This document shows positions 1 to 12,231 of a stretch of DNA of 64,000 bases, piece by piece. The position numbers and the translations under genes were made by a program. The notes beneath the pieces were generated by a model, which worked only from the letters and a program-made list of their open reading frames with translations, was not told the DNA's origin and ran no database searches. The stretch lies in the NCBI GenBank assembly GCA_014529385.2, contig CM043942.1, forward strand, positions 51,774,274 to 51,838,273, read 5' to 3'. Every line of letters starts with the position of its first letter. The stretch's first letter is position 1. Origin of the DNA: Adiantum capillus-veneris (lineage: Eukaryota; Streptophyta; Polypodiopsida; Polypodiales; Pteridaceae).

Positions 1-284
1 ATGTTTACAAATTTTAGTAGAGCCACGTATTGCAACCTCAAAGATGAGGTGCAGAGATAGAAGTTTGCAAAATTGACCAAAGTGGTTATCCAAACATTTG
101 CACAAGCCAACAGACCATACAATTGGTGCATATGTAATCATGATCATTATAAATGGACTACAGTGGTCGAGTCTACAATGGAGAGCCACAATTGGAAGAC
201 CCAATACACTAGCCAATAGAAGTCAATCTTATCAAATAACCAAGCCAAATAGAGTATAGAGGTCAAGATGGAGCAGTCTACAAC

Positions 285-524
285 ATGCTACTAAGTGTTT
301 TGAAAGAGGATGGTGACAACTTAGCCAACGTAGAAGCAACAACTTCTCAACAAGATCTTGAGATGGACAAGATAATTGAAGTACCACCCGTAATGGTGTA
401 CTACTCAGATTGTGGAATAATTGGTGGACATTTTCTAGAGGATTGTCCCAAGAATCCATACAATAGGAACACAGTAAATACAAAGCACAACATGAGTAAA
501 TGGGAAAGGCAAATTTTGATGTAA
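285..524 (+). pseudogene. Ty3/gypsy gag remnant with degenerate zinc knuckle
   Basis: A 79-residue open frame contains YYSDCGIIGGHFLEDCP. This fits the CCHC knuckle of retroviral-type gag proteins (C-x2-C-x4-H-x4-C) except that the first Cys is lost and one residue is inserted before the His. Nucleocapsid knuckles bind the element's RNA during packaging. No protease or reverse transcriptase follows in a readable frame, so I treat this as an isolated decayed fragment. A chance match is possible. Confidence 0.35.
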
Positions 525-2699
525 GTGCATCTAGCTTACCATTTTTGGTGCAATCAAATGTTCTTGCATTAGCATGATTAGAAACACAAGTAAAAACACT
601 TCAAGTTCAAAATCTACATGAAGATGCACAGGCACCTGAACAGCTTAAGTTGGAGCCCTTAAACAACAAATTCATGCATGAATTTAGTTAGACTCTTTAG
701 TTATCACTGGAGGTCAAAAATAGTGCTAGGCTCTCAAATGATCCTATATCCACAATGAGTAGTGTGAAATCATTTATGAGTCTAAGGTGGTCAAAAAGAG
801 TTCTAGTCTTTCAAATGATCCTAATCCATAGCAAGTAGTGTGCAATCATTTATGATTCTAAGGGATATATCAAAGTGAATGCTACTAGCATTGTATGGCA
901 TACATAACTCCTATACACATTATGTAGATCAAGAAGGGAAATTGTACAAAAATATTTGATCAGTGTTTGAGAGGTCTACATACCATCTCATAGAATTATA
1001 CCCAATGATAGATCATGAATGATGGTTTATCTTTGAAGAAATAATCTATCATAGCCCATCCTCTCTAGAGCTAAATGACATTACTGTGTGAACCCAAAAA
1101 TCTGTCCAAAGCCAAACTCTCACCCATCTCAAAAGTCAGGCTTCAACATTGTGATTATACAAGTATATATTATGACCAAAATCCACATAGATATAGACAA
1201 GCATCTAAGATCTATGATTTCTTAGGTCCTGAAACCATAGAAGTTCATGTCATAAGAGACCCACGGGATAAACAATATCAAGGTAGCACCATTTTAGATG
1301 AAATAGGAAAATCTCGTTTTCCAAATGCTAAATTGATGTGTTAGGACCTTGCTATTCTACTATTTCTAATCTTAAATTTTCCTTAAGTTAGATAAGGTAT
1401 CATGATTCTAGCACCCAAATTGATCTTTCTATATTGGCTTTTGTAGGAGAACTTATGATATAGATGCAAAAGGACTCATATCAAAGAAATGCTTTAAAAC
1501 ATCAATCAAAGCTCATAAAAATGGATTCTAAAAAAGATAAGGTGTCAAAACACACCAACTAATGTGACTACTAAACAACTTAAGCTTTATGACAACAAAA
1601 AATAAAATATCTAGACACCAAGAGCACCAACAACTCTTCTCATAAAATTTGTCATTTTAATTGCAAGTAGGAGAAAACAACTAGTCTAAACTTTAAAACA
1701 GTATCAAGTTTCAACTACACTATAATATGCACAACCTTCAAATTAACATTTGATAATTAAAAAACCTAAAGAATATTGTGGAGTAGCCTATGGCCCTAAG
1801 ACCATAACTTGTCATCTATGGCACCTATAATACCATTTAGTGTCAAAGAACATATGTTTGTGCCAAAGAATCCATATTAACATGCCACATTTTCATCAAT
1901 ATATGATTTAAAACTTCAATAAAGCCTTTAACTAAACATGCTCCTGAAAACTTCAATACATAATTTAAATCCTCAATAGAGCTCTAGAGATGGTGTCTCA
2001 ACAAAGAAGATGTTTAAAAACACCATTGATGTGACTAATAAGAAGCATATGAATTGATTACAAAAAATATGTATGAATTGTACACAAAGATTGCGAACAA
2101 CTAATTTTATAAAATTTATAGTCTTTATATTATGTACAACAAAGTACTAAGTGCAAGGAGTATAGTATCCTCAAGATAGAGGGAGCTTAGCAAACACCAT
2201 TTTTGTAGCACTATCAATTGTCAACATCATTTTGATAGTTTTTATCACCTCAAAAAAGATTATTACTAAGAAGAATATGATAAAAGCATCAAACAATTAT
2301 ATGCGCAATGTTACTTAAGTGAAAGGTGTCTCCTCACATAGGATGCACTTCACCAATCCAAAAATCCCAAATTTAATGATTTTTTGGAGCTATTTCTTAA
2401 ATGATATTTTTTCTTTTGCTTGAAAGAAGTCGATAGATGATCAAATCATTGTTCTGTTTTGAATGAGATACTTAACTATAGAAGAAACTCTTATAATTTA
2501 TAACATTATAATAGCAAAATATTTTTTTAAATATGCCCTCAAATGACAACAAAAATCAATTCAATAGTTTTAGTTAAGCTCACATCAAATCAAAATGTGT
2601 TTAACAAACAATAGAGCACAATCTACATATAAGACTTGTCTTTGAGGTCATGGGATACCTTCTATAGTGAGTTCTAGTTAGAGCACATTTTTGTCTTGT
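525..2699. other. AT-rich sequence without recognisable genes
   Basis: No coding pattern is recognised. A stop-free 89-codon stretch at 1075-1344 (+) has no motif I can name and no long continuation, so I do not call it a gene. The base composition and scattered in-frame stops suggest old transposon DNA. Confidence 0.4.
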
Positions 2700-3471
2700 G
2701 GCCTCCAGCTCATAGGGTTATGATACCATATGGTGTGGATATGTTGTCTTTCTATGGACCTAGGATCATAGGGTTATCTAATTCCAAATGACATAAATAC
2801 TCTGTAAAATTCTCAAATATTTTTCTTTTTTCTTGGAAGGCTAAGGTCTTCCTTTATAGCTGTCAATAGATGGAGACTTATTGTGGCCTAAGAGAGTTAG
2901 ACTTTTCTTTGTAGTTTGAAATTAAGAGGCTTGTGCTTTTCATTATGTAGCTTAGAACTAAGCTCCCATGATGTAAAGACTAATAGCTTCTAATTTCAAG
3001 CCACACATGGTAAGTGATTTTTGAAATAACATAGGTCAGCTTATGGCCTTGTGGTCATAGGATGTTGATGCCATAGGTGCAAATTACGCTGCTTCCTATG
3101 ACTATAATTAATAAAATTATTGTAGAAGATGAGATCCTGGTCTTTGGCTTTATGGTCATAGAGTTTTTTATGGAGAAACTAGTGTGGCCCATATGTGGGA
3201 TCATACAGTGCTAATAGTATGGCTTCATATGGCCACACTTTGTTAAAGTGTGGCCAAAGATCAAACAAATCCCTATATGACCCTATGGACACAAGGTTCC
3301 ATTTCTAAATAACATAAACGCACTTTAAGAATGTCAAAAATCCCTATGGCCATAAGATTCCATTTCTAAATAACATAAAGGCACATTAAGAATGTCAAAA
3401 ATCCCTATGACCCTATGGCCATAAGCTTCCATTTCTAAATACCATAAAGGCACTTTAAGAATGTCAAAAAT
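2700..3471. repeat. Decayed tandem array, clearest at 3271-3471 (unit about 62-70 bp)
   Basis: Three adjacent copies of a unit carrying 'ccctatggccataag' then 'ttccatttctaaataacat' then 'gcactttaagaatgtcaaaa' are readable at about 3271-3340, 3341-3401 and 3402-3471. They differ by a few substitutions and a small insertion. The same phrases recur in worse condition back to about 2700 (for example 'ttccaaatgacataaatac' near 2782 and several 'catagggttatg'-like strings), so the array is older and longer than the three clean copies. Confidence 0.7.
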
Positions 3472-3771
3472 AAAGTTATTTGTCATGAAAGGCCCATGGT
3501 TTTGATTGAAGCTATTTATATAAGGATCTTAAGTGCCTAGTTGAAAACTTAGGATCTTAGGACACCTATTCTTGGACACCATTAGTAAGTATCTTGTGGA
3601 AGAACATAAGCCAATGTATTGTGTTATGTTCATAGGGTGTTGATACTATAAAATGAAAATCCCCTAAGCTCATAGAGTAACATATGGCCTTATGACTATG
3701 TAGATTTCCCTTGATAGTGCAATGGAAATAAATTTTAAAACAACAAACATTTGAATCTGTGAGGGTCATGC

Positions 3772-5560
3772 TAGGTACCGCCAGCTACAATGCCGTTCCT
3801 CAACTGCACTGCGATTCCTGACATCCGTCCCACTTGAGACCGACACCAAGACAGGACTCCTCCTGCTCTTCAATGCCAACTCAAGGGGGTGTTAACATTC
3901 ACTTCTCTCCTTTGGGGTTCCTTATCCCAAAACACCTTTCCTTATCGGTTCCACTCACCATTCAAAGTCATCATACTAAAGTAGAACATCAACCTTCCAG
4001 GGTCCACTAGTGGGAGTTCTCTAATTCATCCTTGGTTCAAGGCCAGTGATGTTTTTTTCCCAATTAGGACGGAGCACAGCCATCAAAGCATTCTCCTAAG
4101 ACGAGTGTAATTACTAGCTATACGAAACCCTTCGTTCCCTAGTTTCAATTCGCACTCCATAAATTAGATTTCCCTTCCCTCAACTTGACTCAACTTACCA
4201 GACAACATAAAAATTGGGTTCAACTTTCTGGCCAACAAATTAACCCTCCAAAATCCACCTCCCACTGAATCGTTTGATAAATGCACCTTTTGAAGGTAGT
4301 ACTATGATACTAGAAACCAATATTCCAGTCATGTCGATCAAAGAATACATTTTAAGCATTTGAAAGCAACATGAAAACTGTTGCATACCCTTGCAAGTGT
4401 GCATTTATCAGGTTGTTCCCAACTTTATTCTTACTCCCTTGAATATTTTTATTCCTTATTTCTTTAATAATATTAAAGATATCTAGTTATTCTTCAAGCA
4501 TTCACATGTACTTCCCTAGGCATATCCCGATCCTCGTCCCAGGACTAGGATATCCTATCTCCTCTGCCACGTGTTGAGGCAGCACCTTCACACAATTCCC
4601 ATTTGGTTCTTTTGTTTGGGAAAGGCCTTTTAACAATCTACTTTAGGTTTCTTTTAAAAAAATGTCCGGAAGTAGAGTACTGTCTGAATGATGTGAACAA
4701 GTACGGGATAGCCCATTTAGGTTCCTAGCCTTTCCAAGGTTCATTTGTACCAAACAATTTGAAAACAAATGTTCTTTAATTACTCACAACTCCCTTCCTT
4801 ATCCGATCCATTCCCAGGATCCTTTCCTTCTTTCTTTATCCAATCCCTCAAGGATCCATCTTCCTCCTTTTCTTGTCGGCATCGGGCCTACTCAGACTAG
4901 GCCGATTTCCAGACGTATCCGCGGGCCGCTATCACCCGCCGGTCGAGACTCACTCCCATTCATTCCCCATTTCTAGGGCAATGAATGATCTTGAGCTCAA
5001 AATATATACCAACGGTTCTCAGTCCTAGCCGAAAAGGACCATCCCCCGTTGTAACCCATAGGTAAACACCTACGTCGGCCTTTCTTTCAAATAGTTAAGA
5101 CAATTTAGACTCTTATGTTATGCTAGGGCTATCCACCTCTCTTCTTCCCGGTAAATTCATAATCCTAGGTTGAAATTTATACTAGATTCTTTACATTGAA
5201 ATCCGTTAGTTCCTATATCCTTTTAATGTCTATTCAAACAAGACCTTAAAAAGAAGCAACAAGTCTCTTGAGAGTGAAGGTTTTGTCTCGACGTAAGTTT
5301 CAAGTCAATCCCATCTTGGACGAATCCCATTGGGTTTCTCTTGCATCATTTGCAATCCATGGGGCATCTCCATGGAATCCGTGGGAGTTTTATGTTCAAG
5401 CAACACGGTCATCACTTATGTGAAGCTATCCCCTTACTCCCCCCTTCCCAATCGCAAAACAAACTTGAAAGAAAGAAAACTTGAAGCAAACAAACTTGAG
5501 ATGAGCGATGCATATGCACTCTACACTGCTATTTCTTGAGTTGTCGCTTCTCTCTTTAGA
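3772..5560. other. GC-richer block of unknown origin, possibly an old LTR or leader
   Basis: Composition changes near 3772 from AT-rich to mixed, with pyrimidine-rich plus-strand text and CpG-containing stretches (around 4910-4950 and 5040-5080), then returns to AT-rich near 5560. No open frame encodes a known domain. Read on the minus strand, a string starting 'tgttaacaccccc' near 3897 and a TATA-like 'ggtatatattttg' near 5005 resemble retroelement LTR signals, but I could not pair them with a second copy or primer site. An organellar insertion is an alternative I cannot test. Confidence 0.25.
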
Positions 5561-6833
5561 ATGCATGGATTTAACTCTAAACACAATTAATCTTAAACGT
5601 TCTTTGAGAGATTATGCAAGAGATGATGAGTGTTTATACATGAATAGGACTCGTTTATGAGTGATAGTGTTTTTAAAAAACATGACATTCCTAGAAGTGG
5701 GTGTGCTTGTGTAGGTGGAAAAATATTTATGTTGTGAAAATTTACAAGTCCTTTTTGTATGATGGGATTTAGGTTTACCTTTGTTGCTGTGGAGAGGATT
5801 AGTCACGTAGCTAGAAGAGGATTATGGTTTTGGGGTTTTCTGATTGAATAGGAGGGGAATAACTTCAAGTGGAATGAGTGTCCTCTTTCAAAATAAAACT
5901 CCTTGGATTATGATAAAGCTACCTTCGAAACTTAACTCTTCTTGAGAGAATTAGTTTTAACTTAGTTGTATCACTAAACAAATCTTACACACATGCTCTT
6001 TTTCCCTTAAAAGAAGAAAAATCCTAATCCCTTAATTATCTTGATTGCAAATTTAAAGAAAAACTTATAATCCTTTTATAAGAGAATATTTTTTTATAAT
6101 TCCACTTTGAATAGTATGGTAAATTCCAAAGATTTCCAAAACTTAATTGGCCTTAATTTGGTGGCAATTATCTTGTGTATCTTTAAAAAATTGAAAGAAT
6201 TTCTTGCGGGGGTTTAGGTGTACATATAGGTATTAATCATCCCCCGACATGCATGCTATTGAAATTAAGTAGGATCTCCAGTCACCTATGGTTAAAGAGA
6301 GTGCTTTTTACTCTCTCTATGGCATATTAGTCTGGTAATCTTAAGAACGGAACTTGAAATTATATTGGCTTAGTGGGGGTTAGCAACATGGTTATTTAGC
6401 AAATTATTCATCCACACTAGGAGGAATCTTGCTTAAGAAACTCAAAAGCTTAAGTACAAATTGATTTAGAATGGGAAATAGCTCAATTGTGAAGACAATA
6501 TGCAAAAACTTACCTTGGTGTATGCGGTTTGTCTTCTCCTTGATTTTGGAAGAGTATGTGAAGTGTATGCTTGCTGTAGACGGCTCTCTCTCTACTTCTT
6601 CACTTCTCTTGAAGGCCACCAAATCGTGGTGTGAAATGAGAGGTGTGAAATTAGATTAACAATTGTGAAATCTCATATGGTTTGAAGTATTGGTGTGCAA
6701 GAAACCACGTCTTGTCAGAAAAGGGCAACACAATGGTGAAAGCACTATGTCTGAACCAAAAAGCATCTTTCCAAGTTTGAAGTATCAGTTTTGTCAATTC
6801 CTTGTGTTCATTTATGAGCTTGAGATTTGGTAG
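5561..6833. other. No gene seen
   Basis: AT-rich text with only short open frames on both strands. No domain, tRNA fold, terminal repeat or tandem repeat was recognised. Confidence 0.4.
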
Positions 6834-7962
6834 GTGTTAGGTGATCTCGGCACTTTGGTAGAAAATTTGAGAAGGGCATCCATCAATAAACTAGGGGAGA
6901 CCTTTAATGACTATAGAGAAAGAATTCTAGACACTTTCTCCAGCTCAAGTTCCAAGATGTCTTCAATTTCAACCCAATTGAGGACTGAAACCTCACTCAG
7001 GTTCAAGAACATTCTGACCTTTTATAAGACTAACAAGCATGGGGCCCAAATTTATGTGGATCCTAATGGAGGAATATGTCGTAAGGGTAGATGACCATAT
7101 TGTTGAGTTTGAAGAGGCGGTTAGACAAAAACAAGCAAGATACCTTCTACGTGGACCGAAACGGGCAAAATAAAAATTCCTCACATCGTAGAGAAATGGG
7201 GATTGGAAGTTGATATTGTGATTCCAGACATCGCTATGAAGGAAGAACCACCAATGTTAGAGGTAGAAGGATATTCCAAAATTACTGTGAAGAAAGAACC
7301 ACCAATGTAAGAGTTAGAAGGATATGACTTGATAGAAACCAAACCTCTAAAGCTTATACCTACCGACAACCCAAGGCTTGGAGTTTATTGTAAGAAGACA
7401 CTAATGTTACAAACTTGATTTGGATTGCTCATGCCAAACCGCGACAGCTAACATCCTTGAAAATCATGTATATTTTCAAGATCAAGGAGAAGGGCTGAAT
7501 AGAACTTCCTATCCACCTCTTTAGGGATTGTTATAACAATAATTTTGTTATGATGACCCCATAAGAGATTGAATAGCCAAAATACTAGGGATATTCGATC
7601 TTAGAAGTCATTATGGGAACAATACCTGAAACAGAATAGAACTTCGGGCCAAATGAGAGAGCCTATGGTAGCATGGTTAATCAAAGAGGAAGTACGAGCG
7701 GAGACAGTCACCTCAATGATGGAGATTGGGGCAGAGATGCAAAAACCACCCTTAACTAGAGAAGAATGAGGGACACTAGGATAAGAAGAGGTCCACACAA
7801 GTCACAAAGTTACCAAGCAACTAGATTGAAGGCTTAATGGACGAGTTCCTTGTAGGCCTCCCAGGAAGAAGGTTCTAGATAAATGAAAAATGGTTTGGTG
7901 GACTAACATTGCTTAACTCATCATCGAGGATTGCTAAAATTTTGTAAATATTCCAAAATTCA
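6834..7962 (+). pseudogene. Degraded internal region of a plus-strand LTR element
   Basis: Short open frames (for example 6834-7094, 86 codons, Ser-rich with charged helices) are separated by many stops. None carries a motif I can name. The assignment rests on context: the region runs into a polypurine tract at 7966 and an LTR-like sequence from 7982, so it should be the coding remnant of that element. Two imperfect repeats of 'gaaggaagaaccaccaatgt' type occur near 7235 and 7290. Confidence 0.3.
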
Positions 7963-7965
7963 AAG

Positions 7966-7981
7966 AAAAGGGGGGAGGAAA
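7966..7981 (+). other. Polypurine tract of a Ty3/gypsy-like element
   Basis: The purine run 'aaaaggggggaggaaa' immediately precedes a TG start, as expected for the plus-strand primer just upstream of a 3' LTR. The adjacent LTR-like sequence with its own TATA box supports the call. Confidence 0.6.
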
Positions 7982-8500
7982 TGTAGTAGACGATGGGACC
8001 AATTAAGGATTTAGACTGGTGGTTGGGCTATTAAGTTTCAAGGCTAGTTATTGCAGTAAATGATGCAATGGAAAATCGATCAGAGACCCAATCTGATGGC
8101 TATAAATAGGACCCACTAATCATTTTGCAGGGACTTCTCCTTTGAAAAATTGTTTCACTATCACTACTTAGTGTCTTAGATCTCTTCCTGCTCTTGTACT
8201 TTTATAACCTTAATCATTAAGCCCATGAGCAGACTTGGCTCATACTGTTGTACTTTGCTTACACTAATCTGAATATATACTAGTTCTAGATTCTTGTCTA
8301 GTCTATATTTCAGTCCTACTCTTTGCATTTCATTTCAATTCCAGTCTTGGCATTTCATTCCAGTGTATATTCCAATTTCAGTCTTTGCCTGATCTGATAC
8401 ATGAAATCTTTAATCTGATCTGTGGCAACTCTAATTGACCAACCTAGAATAGCTGTCATAAATTATTAGCTCATTCCAAGAAGTGTGTAGCATCAGTTTA
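7982..8500 (+). mobile_element. 3' LTR (plus-strand element)
   Basis: The sequence starts TGTAGTAGACG right after the polypurine tract. A TATA-like 'ctataaatagg' lies at about 8100, followed by CT-rich text with repeated 'catttcattccag' phrases, typical of an R-U5 region. The right end is uncertain. No second copy is seen in the window, so the 5' part is either lost or outside the window. Confidence 0.5.
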
Positions 8501-8555
8501 GAACCAAAGGATGCTTTAATCTTTGCGCCCATCTTGAAAGTTGGCTGCCCTCAAG

Positions 8556-9100
8556 CATAGTCCAAAAGCACAATGGCCCTCTAGGTCAAAATGTTTAATA
8601 TATTGCTAAACATTGTCACAATCATTACTTCTAGAGATGTTTTTGAACATGTTGAACAAATTTTCTTTCCTTACTTTATCAACTTTGCAACAATGCTCAC
8701 AACTCCGAAATCACGACAAATTTTTAATTAATTTGTGAACACGCACATATAAGAAAATGTCCTTGACAACACCATAGATATAACAAACTAAATTTTTTGT
8801 ATTAATAGCAATTAAATATTCATCTCCTAGCTCAATGCTTGATCTAAAAATGCATATGCCATTTTTATAATCATTGATTTCAACTTAAAAACTTTCTTTA
8901 AAGACTTTCAAACAACCGATTTTTGCTTCTAAATTTAAATTAATATTGAAATATGACTTCACTTTGAGTTTGAATGATGCAAACTAATGAATTTTCATTA
9001 GTGTTTTCATTTAAATATTTAGAGTTATCATCTTGTTTGCTTAAGTTGATGTGAATAACCATAGGGTTCACTTAGGTTGCCATCAATGTTAATGTGCTTT
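8556..9100 (-). repeat. Dispersed repeat R, minus-strand copy; insertion target of element A
   Basis: The reverse complement aligns along its length with 18255-18785 on the plus strand. Shared stretches include 'aagttgataaagtaag', 'ggcatatgcatttttagat' and 'gatgaatatttaattgcta'. At 9096-9100 it is cut at AAAGC, where the LTR of element A begins at 9101. The plus-strand copy is uninterrupted at this place and shows the empty site. R has no coding content I recognise. Confidence 0.8.
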
Positions 9101-9212
9101 TGTAAGAACTAGGGAAGCTAGACCTGCGATCCTCCTCCCAACCCCCCATTACATAGGCGGGCTCCTAGCCCCTTGCCCTAGACGGATCCCCTATCCACAC
9201 TGTCTAGCCCGG
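9101..9212 (-). mobile_element. 3' LTR of chromovirus A (internally deleted)
   Basis: On the minus strand this starts TGTCCGGGCTAGAC right after a polypurine tract and ends AGTTCTTACA. It matches the 5' LTR at 22932-23115 over its last 110 bases with about five differences. The 5' LTR has some 70 more bases after its initial TGT, so this copy carries a deletion there. The flanking AAAGC (9096-9100) is the target duplication. Confidence 0.8.
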
Positions 9213-9226
9213 ACATTACTCCCCCC
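9213..9226 (-). other. Polypurine tract of chromovirus A
   Basis: On the minus strand, 'aaggggggagtaa' lies between the pol stop codon (TAA at 9227-9229) and the LTR start at 9212. It would prime plus-strand DNA synthesis. Confidence 0.75.
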
Positions 9227-9405
9227 TTAAGAAGAGTTTTTGTCCCTGAAAACAAAAGTGGGAAACTTCTTCTTAAGAACACTAATGTTTTCCTAAGTGG
9301 CACCTTCTTCAGGTCGGTCTTTCCACTTGATTAAGGCTTGTTGTCGTACGTGATGACGTGTACGCAACTCATGATAATCCAGAACACGTTCAGGTTCATG
9401 CGGTA
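9227..9405 (-). pseudogene. Chromodomain at the C-terminus of Ty3/gypsy pol (element A)
   Basis: The minus-strand frame contains EPERVLDYHELR, then ALIKWKDRPEEGAT, a stop, and ENISVLKKKFPTF. This is the chromodomain pattern (E-x-I/V-L-D, L-I-K-W-K, A-T-W-E, L-x-x-x-F-P) that chromoviruses carry behind integrase and that is thought to steer integration to modified histones. The conserved Trp of the A-T-W-E motif is replaced by TAG at 9293-9295. The reading frame ends at TAA 9227-9229, overlapping the polypurine tract. This places element A among the chromoviruses. Confidence 0.75.
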
Positions 9406-9486
9406 AGGTAGGAGGTTCAATGTAATCAACCAACACCTATTGGTCAATGACATTGTCGTCCCCATGTAACCGTTTTTGTAGACGGC

Positions 9487-9910
9487 TTACATGAAACTAC
9501 GGATGAATGCGAGAATGTGAAGGTAGTAATAGTTTGTAGGCACAATCACCGACTCGCTTGAGTATTTTGAAAGGCCCACAATATCGGGAGATAATTTAGG
9601 TGCCGGTCCAGTTTTCAGACTTTCTGAATGTTCTGGCACACGTAAAAATACTTCCTCCCCTTCTTCGAAGGTAACTTGTCGATGTTTCTCATTAGCGTAT
9701 TTCTTGTACCGATCCTGTGCTTGCCGGACATTCTGACGAGAAAGTTTCAGCATATCCATGTGGTCTTGGAGAAAATCCTTAACCTATTGGAGTTTTTCGG
9801 CTGCCAACCCCACCGTAACTGGTGACCTAGGTTGAAACCCATACATGAGCATGAAAGGACTAAAACCTGTCGTGACATGCTTAGCACTGTTGTAGGCAAA
9901 CTCGAGAAAA
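9487..9910 (-). pseudogene. Integrase C-terminal part (element A)
   Basis: The minus strand reads FAYNSAKHVTTGFSPF near 9900-9850 (end of the integrase core), then QAQDRYKKYANEKHR and FEEGEEVFLRVPEHS (9740-9640), the usual Ty3/gypsy sequence before the GPY/F module. The frame is lost after about 9590. The catalytic DDE core is absent: the sequence breaks off at about 9910-9925 and is joined there to an unrelated LTR fragment. The missing upstream part probably belongs with the 5' half at 22.9-26.4 kb. Confidence 0.8.
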
Positions 9911-9924
9911 GGTTTTGTTCAACT

Positions 9925-10140
9925 TATCTTCCTTTTATTTACCAGATTTCTTAAATGGTCAAAATGAGTACAAACTGTTCGGCCGGTCATAAATGGCCGA
10001 AGCACTTGAATAATAAAAAATATACATAAAATGTGATATCCTTCTACATAGTCCATTATCTGCTGATGCCTTTTCCACCTGTCAGCTGTAATAAATAGTA
10101 AAATATCAATTCCATTACATACCTCTCCGTTGGAAAGCAA
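9925..10140 (-). repeat. LTR fragment related to element D, inverted copy
   Basis: The reverse complement matches 11745-11940 (+). Shared strings include 'gtaatggaattgatatttta', 'attattcaag', 'cttcggccatttatg' and 'caagaaatct'-like text. It stops just after the TATA-like segment and is fused to integrase sequence of element A at about 9920. This marks a rearrangement point. Confidence 0.7.
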
Positions 10141-10594
10141 CTGTCCTCAGTTGCGAAGATAAAAATCTGCAAACCATACTTGTCAAAAACAGTGATTAGA
10201 AATCTGTATCAAAACTACAACATAGGAAAAGAAAAATTCCTAAAATTAGACAATATTGCTTATGCCTGCCGTCATCCACATACTGCCTATTCTAGTGTCC
10301 CATACCACTAGAATAAGTAGTATATGTCATATCCTGATAAATCAAGATATCATTGGTCACAATCATCATTTAATAAATCAATGCCCATCAATCTCAAGTG
10401 TACTTCCACAAAAATTGTCGCGACAGAAAATCATCAGATATCCTGTTCCAAATCCAATTCCAAATCAAAATCCAAATCCAAATATTTGCCAACATATACC
10501 CAGTGTAAATCCAAATATCCTTCAATTTGTAAACCCGGGAACAGAAGGATGCTAAGGACAATGGTGGCCAACCACTGCAGCATGAGTCTGTGAT
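10141..10594. other. Non-coding stretch with a short CCAAAT repeat
   Basis: At about 10445-10520 the plus strand repeats 'ccaaat' or 'tccaaatc' about eight times ('tccaaatccaattccaaatc' and following). The rest shows no gene. Confidence 0.5.
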
Positions 10595-10800
10595 CGGTGT
10601 TGCCTAAATTGGCGAATCGACACCAGCAAAATCTGCTGCCTAAATCGGTGGATCTGCACTAATGCTGCCTAAATCGGCGAATCTGCATTTGGTATTGTTT
10701 AAAATCATGAATCTGTAATTTGTCATGTGTTGTCTGAATCGGTGTAATTGTACCAAGATGAGTATTTACATACTGCCTAAATCGGCGAATCTGTGTGCCT
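10595..10800. repeat. Minisatellite, unit about 29-32 bp
   Basis: The motif 'ctgcctaaatcggcgaatct' recurs with variants at about 10600, 10636, 10664, 10735 (as 'ttgtctgaatcggtg') and 10776. Spacing is irregular after the first three copies, so the array is decaying. Confidence 0.7.
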
Positions 10801-11744
10801 GTGTGAACAATGGACTAGACAAGACATAAAGGAGAAAAAAAAATATTTACTATGTTGTTGACATCACAGTGCAGTATATCAAAGCACTTACAAATTGTTG
10901 TGCACTATCCCATAGCACCGTAGCTGACATGAGTAGCTGCATAGCTTATAGACAAGTCATGTTAGTAAAAATTCCTTGCAGTACAATTAGAAGCCATGAT
11001 CTTAGTATTGGTTGGAGTATTCAGCTGAGCAGATAATTCAGAGACAGGAAATAGGAACAGAGGAGTGATGTATTTGAGGTACATACCAACAGGATGTAAG
11101 AAGTGATTCCATTTAAGAAATGCTAGTGATGACATGAGAGATGTTTGGTTTCCGAAGACATTGTCGGTAAAGCAAATATGAAAAGAGGAGCGAGGTTAAT
11201 GTACATACCTTGAGGGTATACTGCATCAAAAATATATAAACCAGTGTGTGCGTGGATAATCATAACTTGCATCCCAGGCTTTGTCAAACATAACTTCTTT
11301 GTACAAGCTATGGAGAACATGACTATGAAACTTGCACCATAGTATAATTAACAAATCCAAAATATGTTAGTGTTGTGTGAGTAGTTTGAGTTGAAATAAA
11401 AGAATATCCCGCCTAACGAGAATTTGCTTCAATATTAGTGTTTGATCACACATTTAAAATGTACAGTGTGGGCACCTTGATTTGAAAATTGCAAAGTTAA
11501 AAAATAAATTAAACTGGAACACAAAGAAAAAGTTATCCAGTACCCTGCGGTAAGGGAAATGTGAGACAACTTAGCGGAAAGAAAATTTGCAACTGTAACG
11601 GAATAACATAGATAAACAAAAGTAACAATTAAGAAAAAAATGTAGGAAAGCAAATCTGATTTGTTTGTATAGCGCAATGTAGGAGACAACTGTAACGAGC
11701 AAAAGTCATTTACAATGATTAGCCTTGGAAACTGAGATGGAATT
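10801..11744. other. No gene seen between minisatellite and LTR D
   Basis: Only short open frames occur. Two related phrases, 'gaggtacataccaacagg' (near 11078) and 'taatgtacataccttgag' (near 11198), hint at an old duplication. No domains were recognised. Confidence 0.4.
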
Positions 11745-12230
11745 TGTAATGGAATTGATATTTTATGATTTAATGCAGCTAACTGGTGGAAAAGACTTGA
11801 TCGGACTAGCCTATGTGAGAGGATATAACATTTATATTGTACATTTTATTATTCAAGCGCTCTTTATGAGCTTCGGCCATTTATGTCCGGCCGGCCAAGT
11901 TTGTACCCACTTTGAGCATTCAAGAAATCTATAAATTAAATACATGCAAGAGGGAAATGCTCACTCTTGCAAGGGGGGAGATTGCACCCAGTGTCTGTGT
12001 TATTCTTCTTCTCTATCCCCTCTTCTCTCTCGCGGTCCCAGCGTAGCACTCCGCTCTAGGAGGTATGAATGCACGCTCTCTATTGCACTCTCGCTCTCGT
12101 TCTCTCTCTATCCGTGTATCTTGCGATTATGCGCTTGTGGATGTGCTAGGTATGCAGAATATTCTGTTTTATGCGATTTATTGTGTTATTTTGGGTATTT
12201 TGCAGGGAAGCCAGGGTTCCCCACTATAGC
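11745..12230 (+). mobile_element. 5' LTR of retroelement D
   Basis: The left part is duplicated in inverted orientation at 9925-10140. A TATA-like 'ctataaattaaata' is at about 11930, followed by CT-rich R-U5-like text. The sequence ends '...cactatagca' at 12230, a CA end directly before a degraded primer binding site. The left boundary is set only by the limit of similarity to the inverted copy. Confidence 0.55.
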
Positions 12231-12231
12231 A

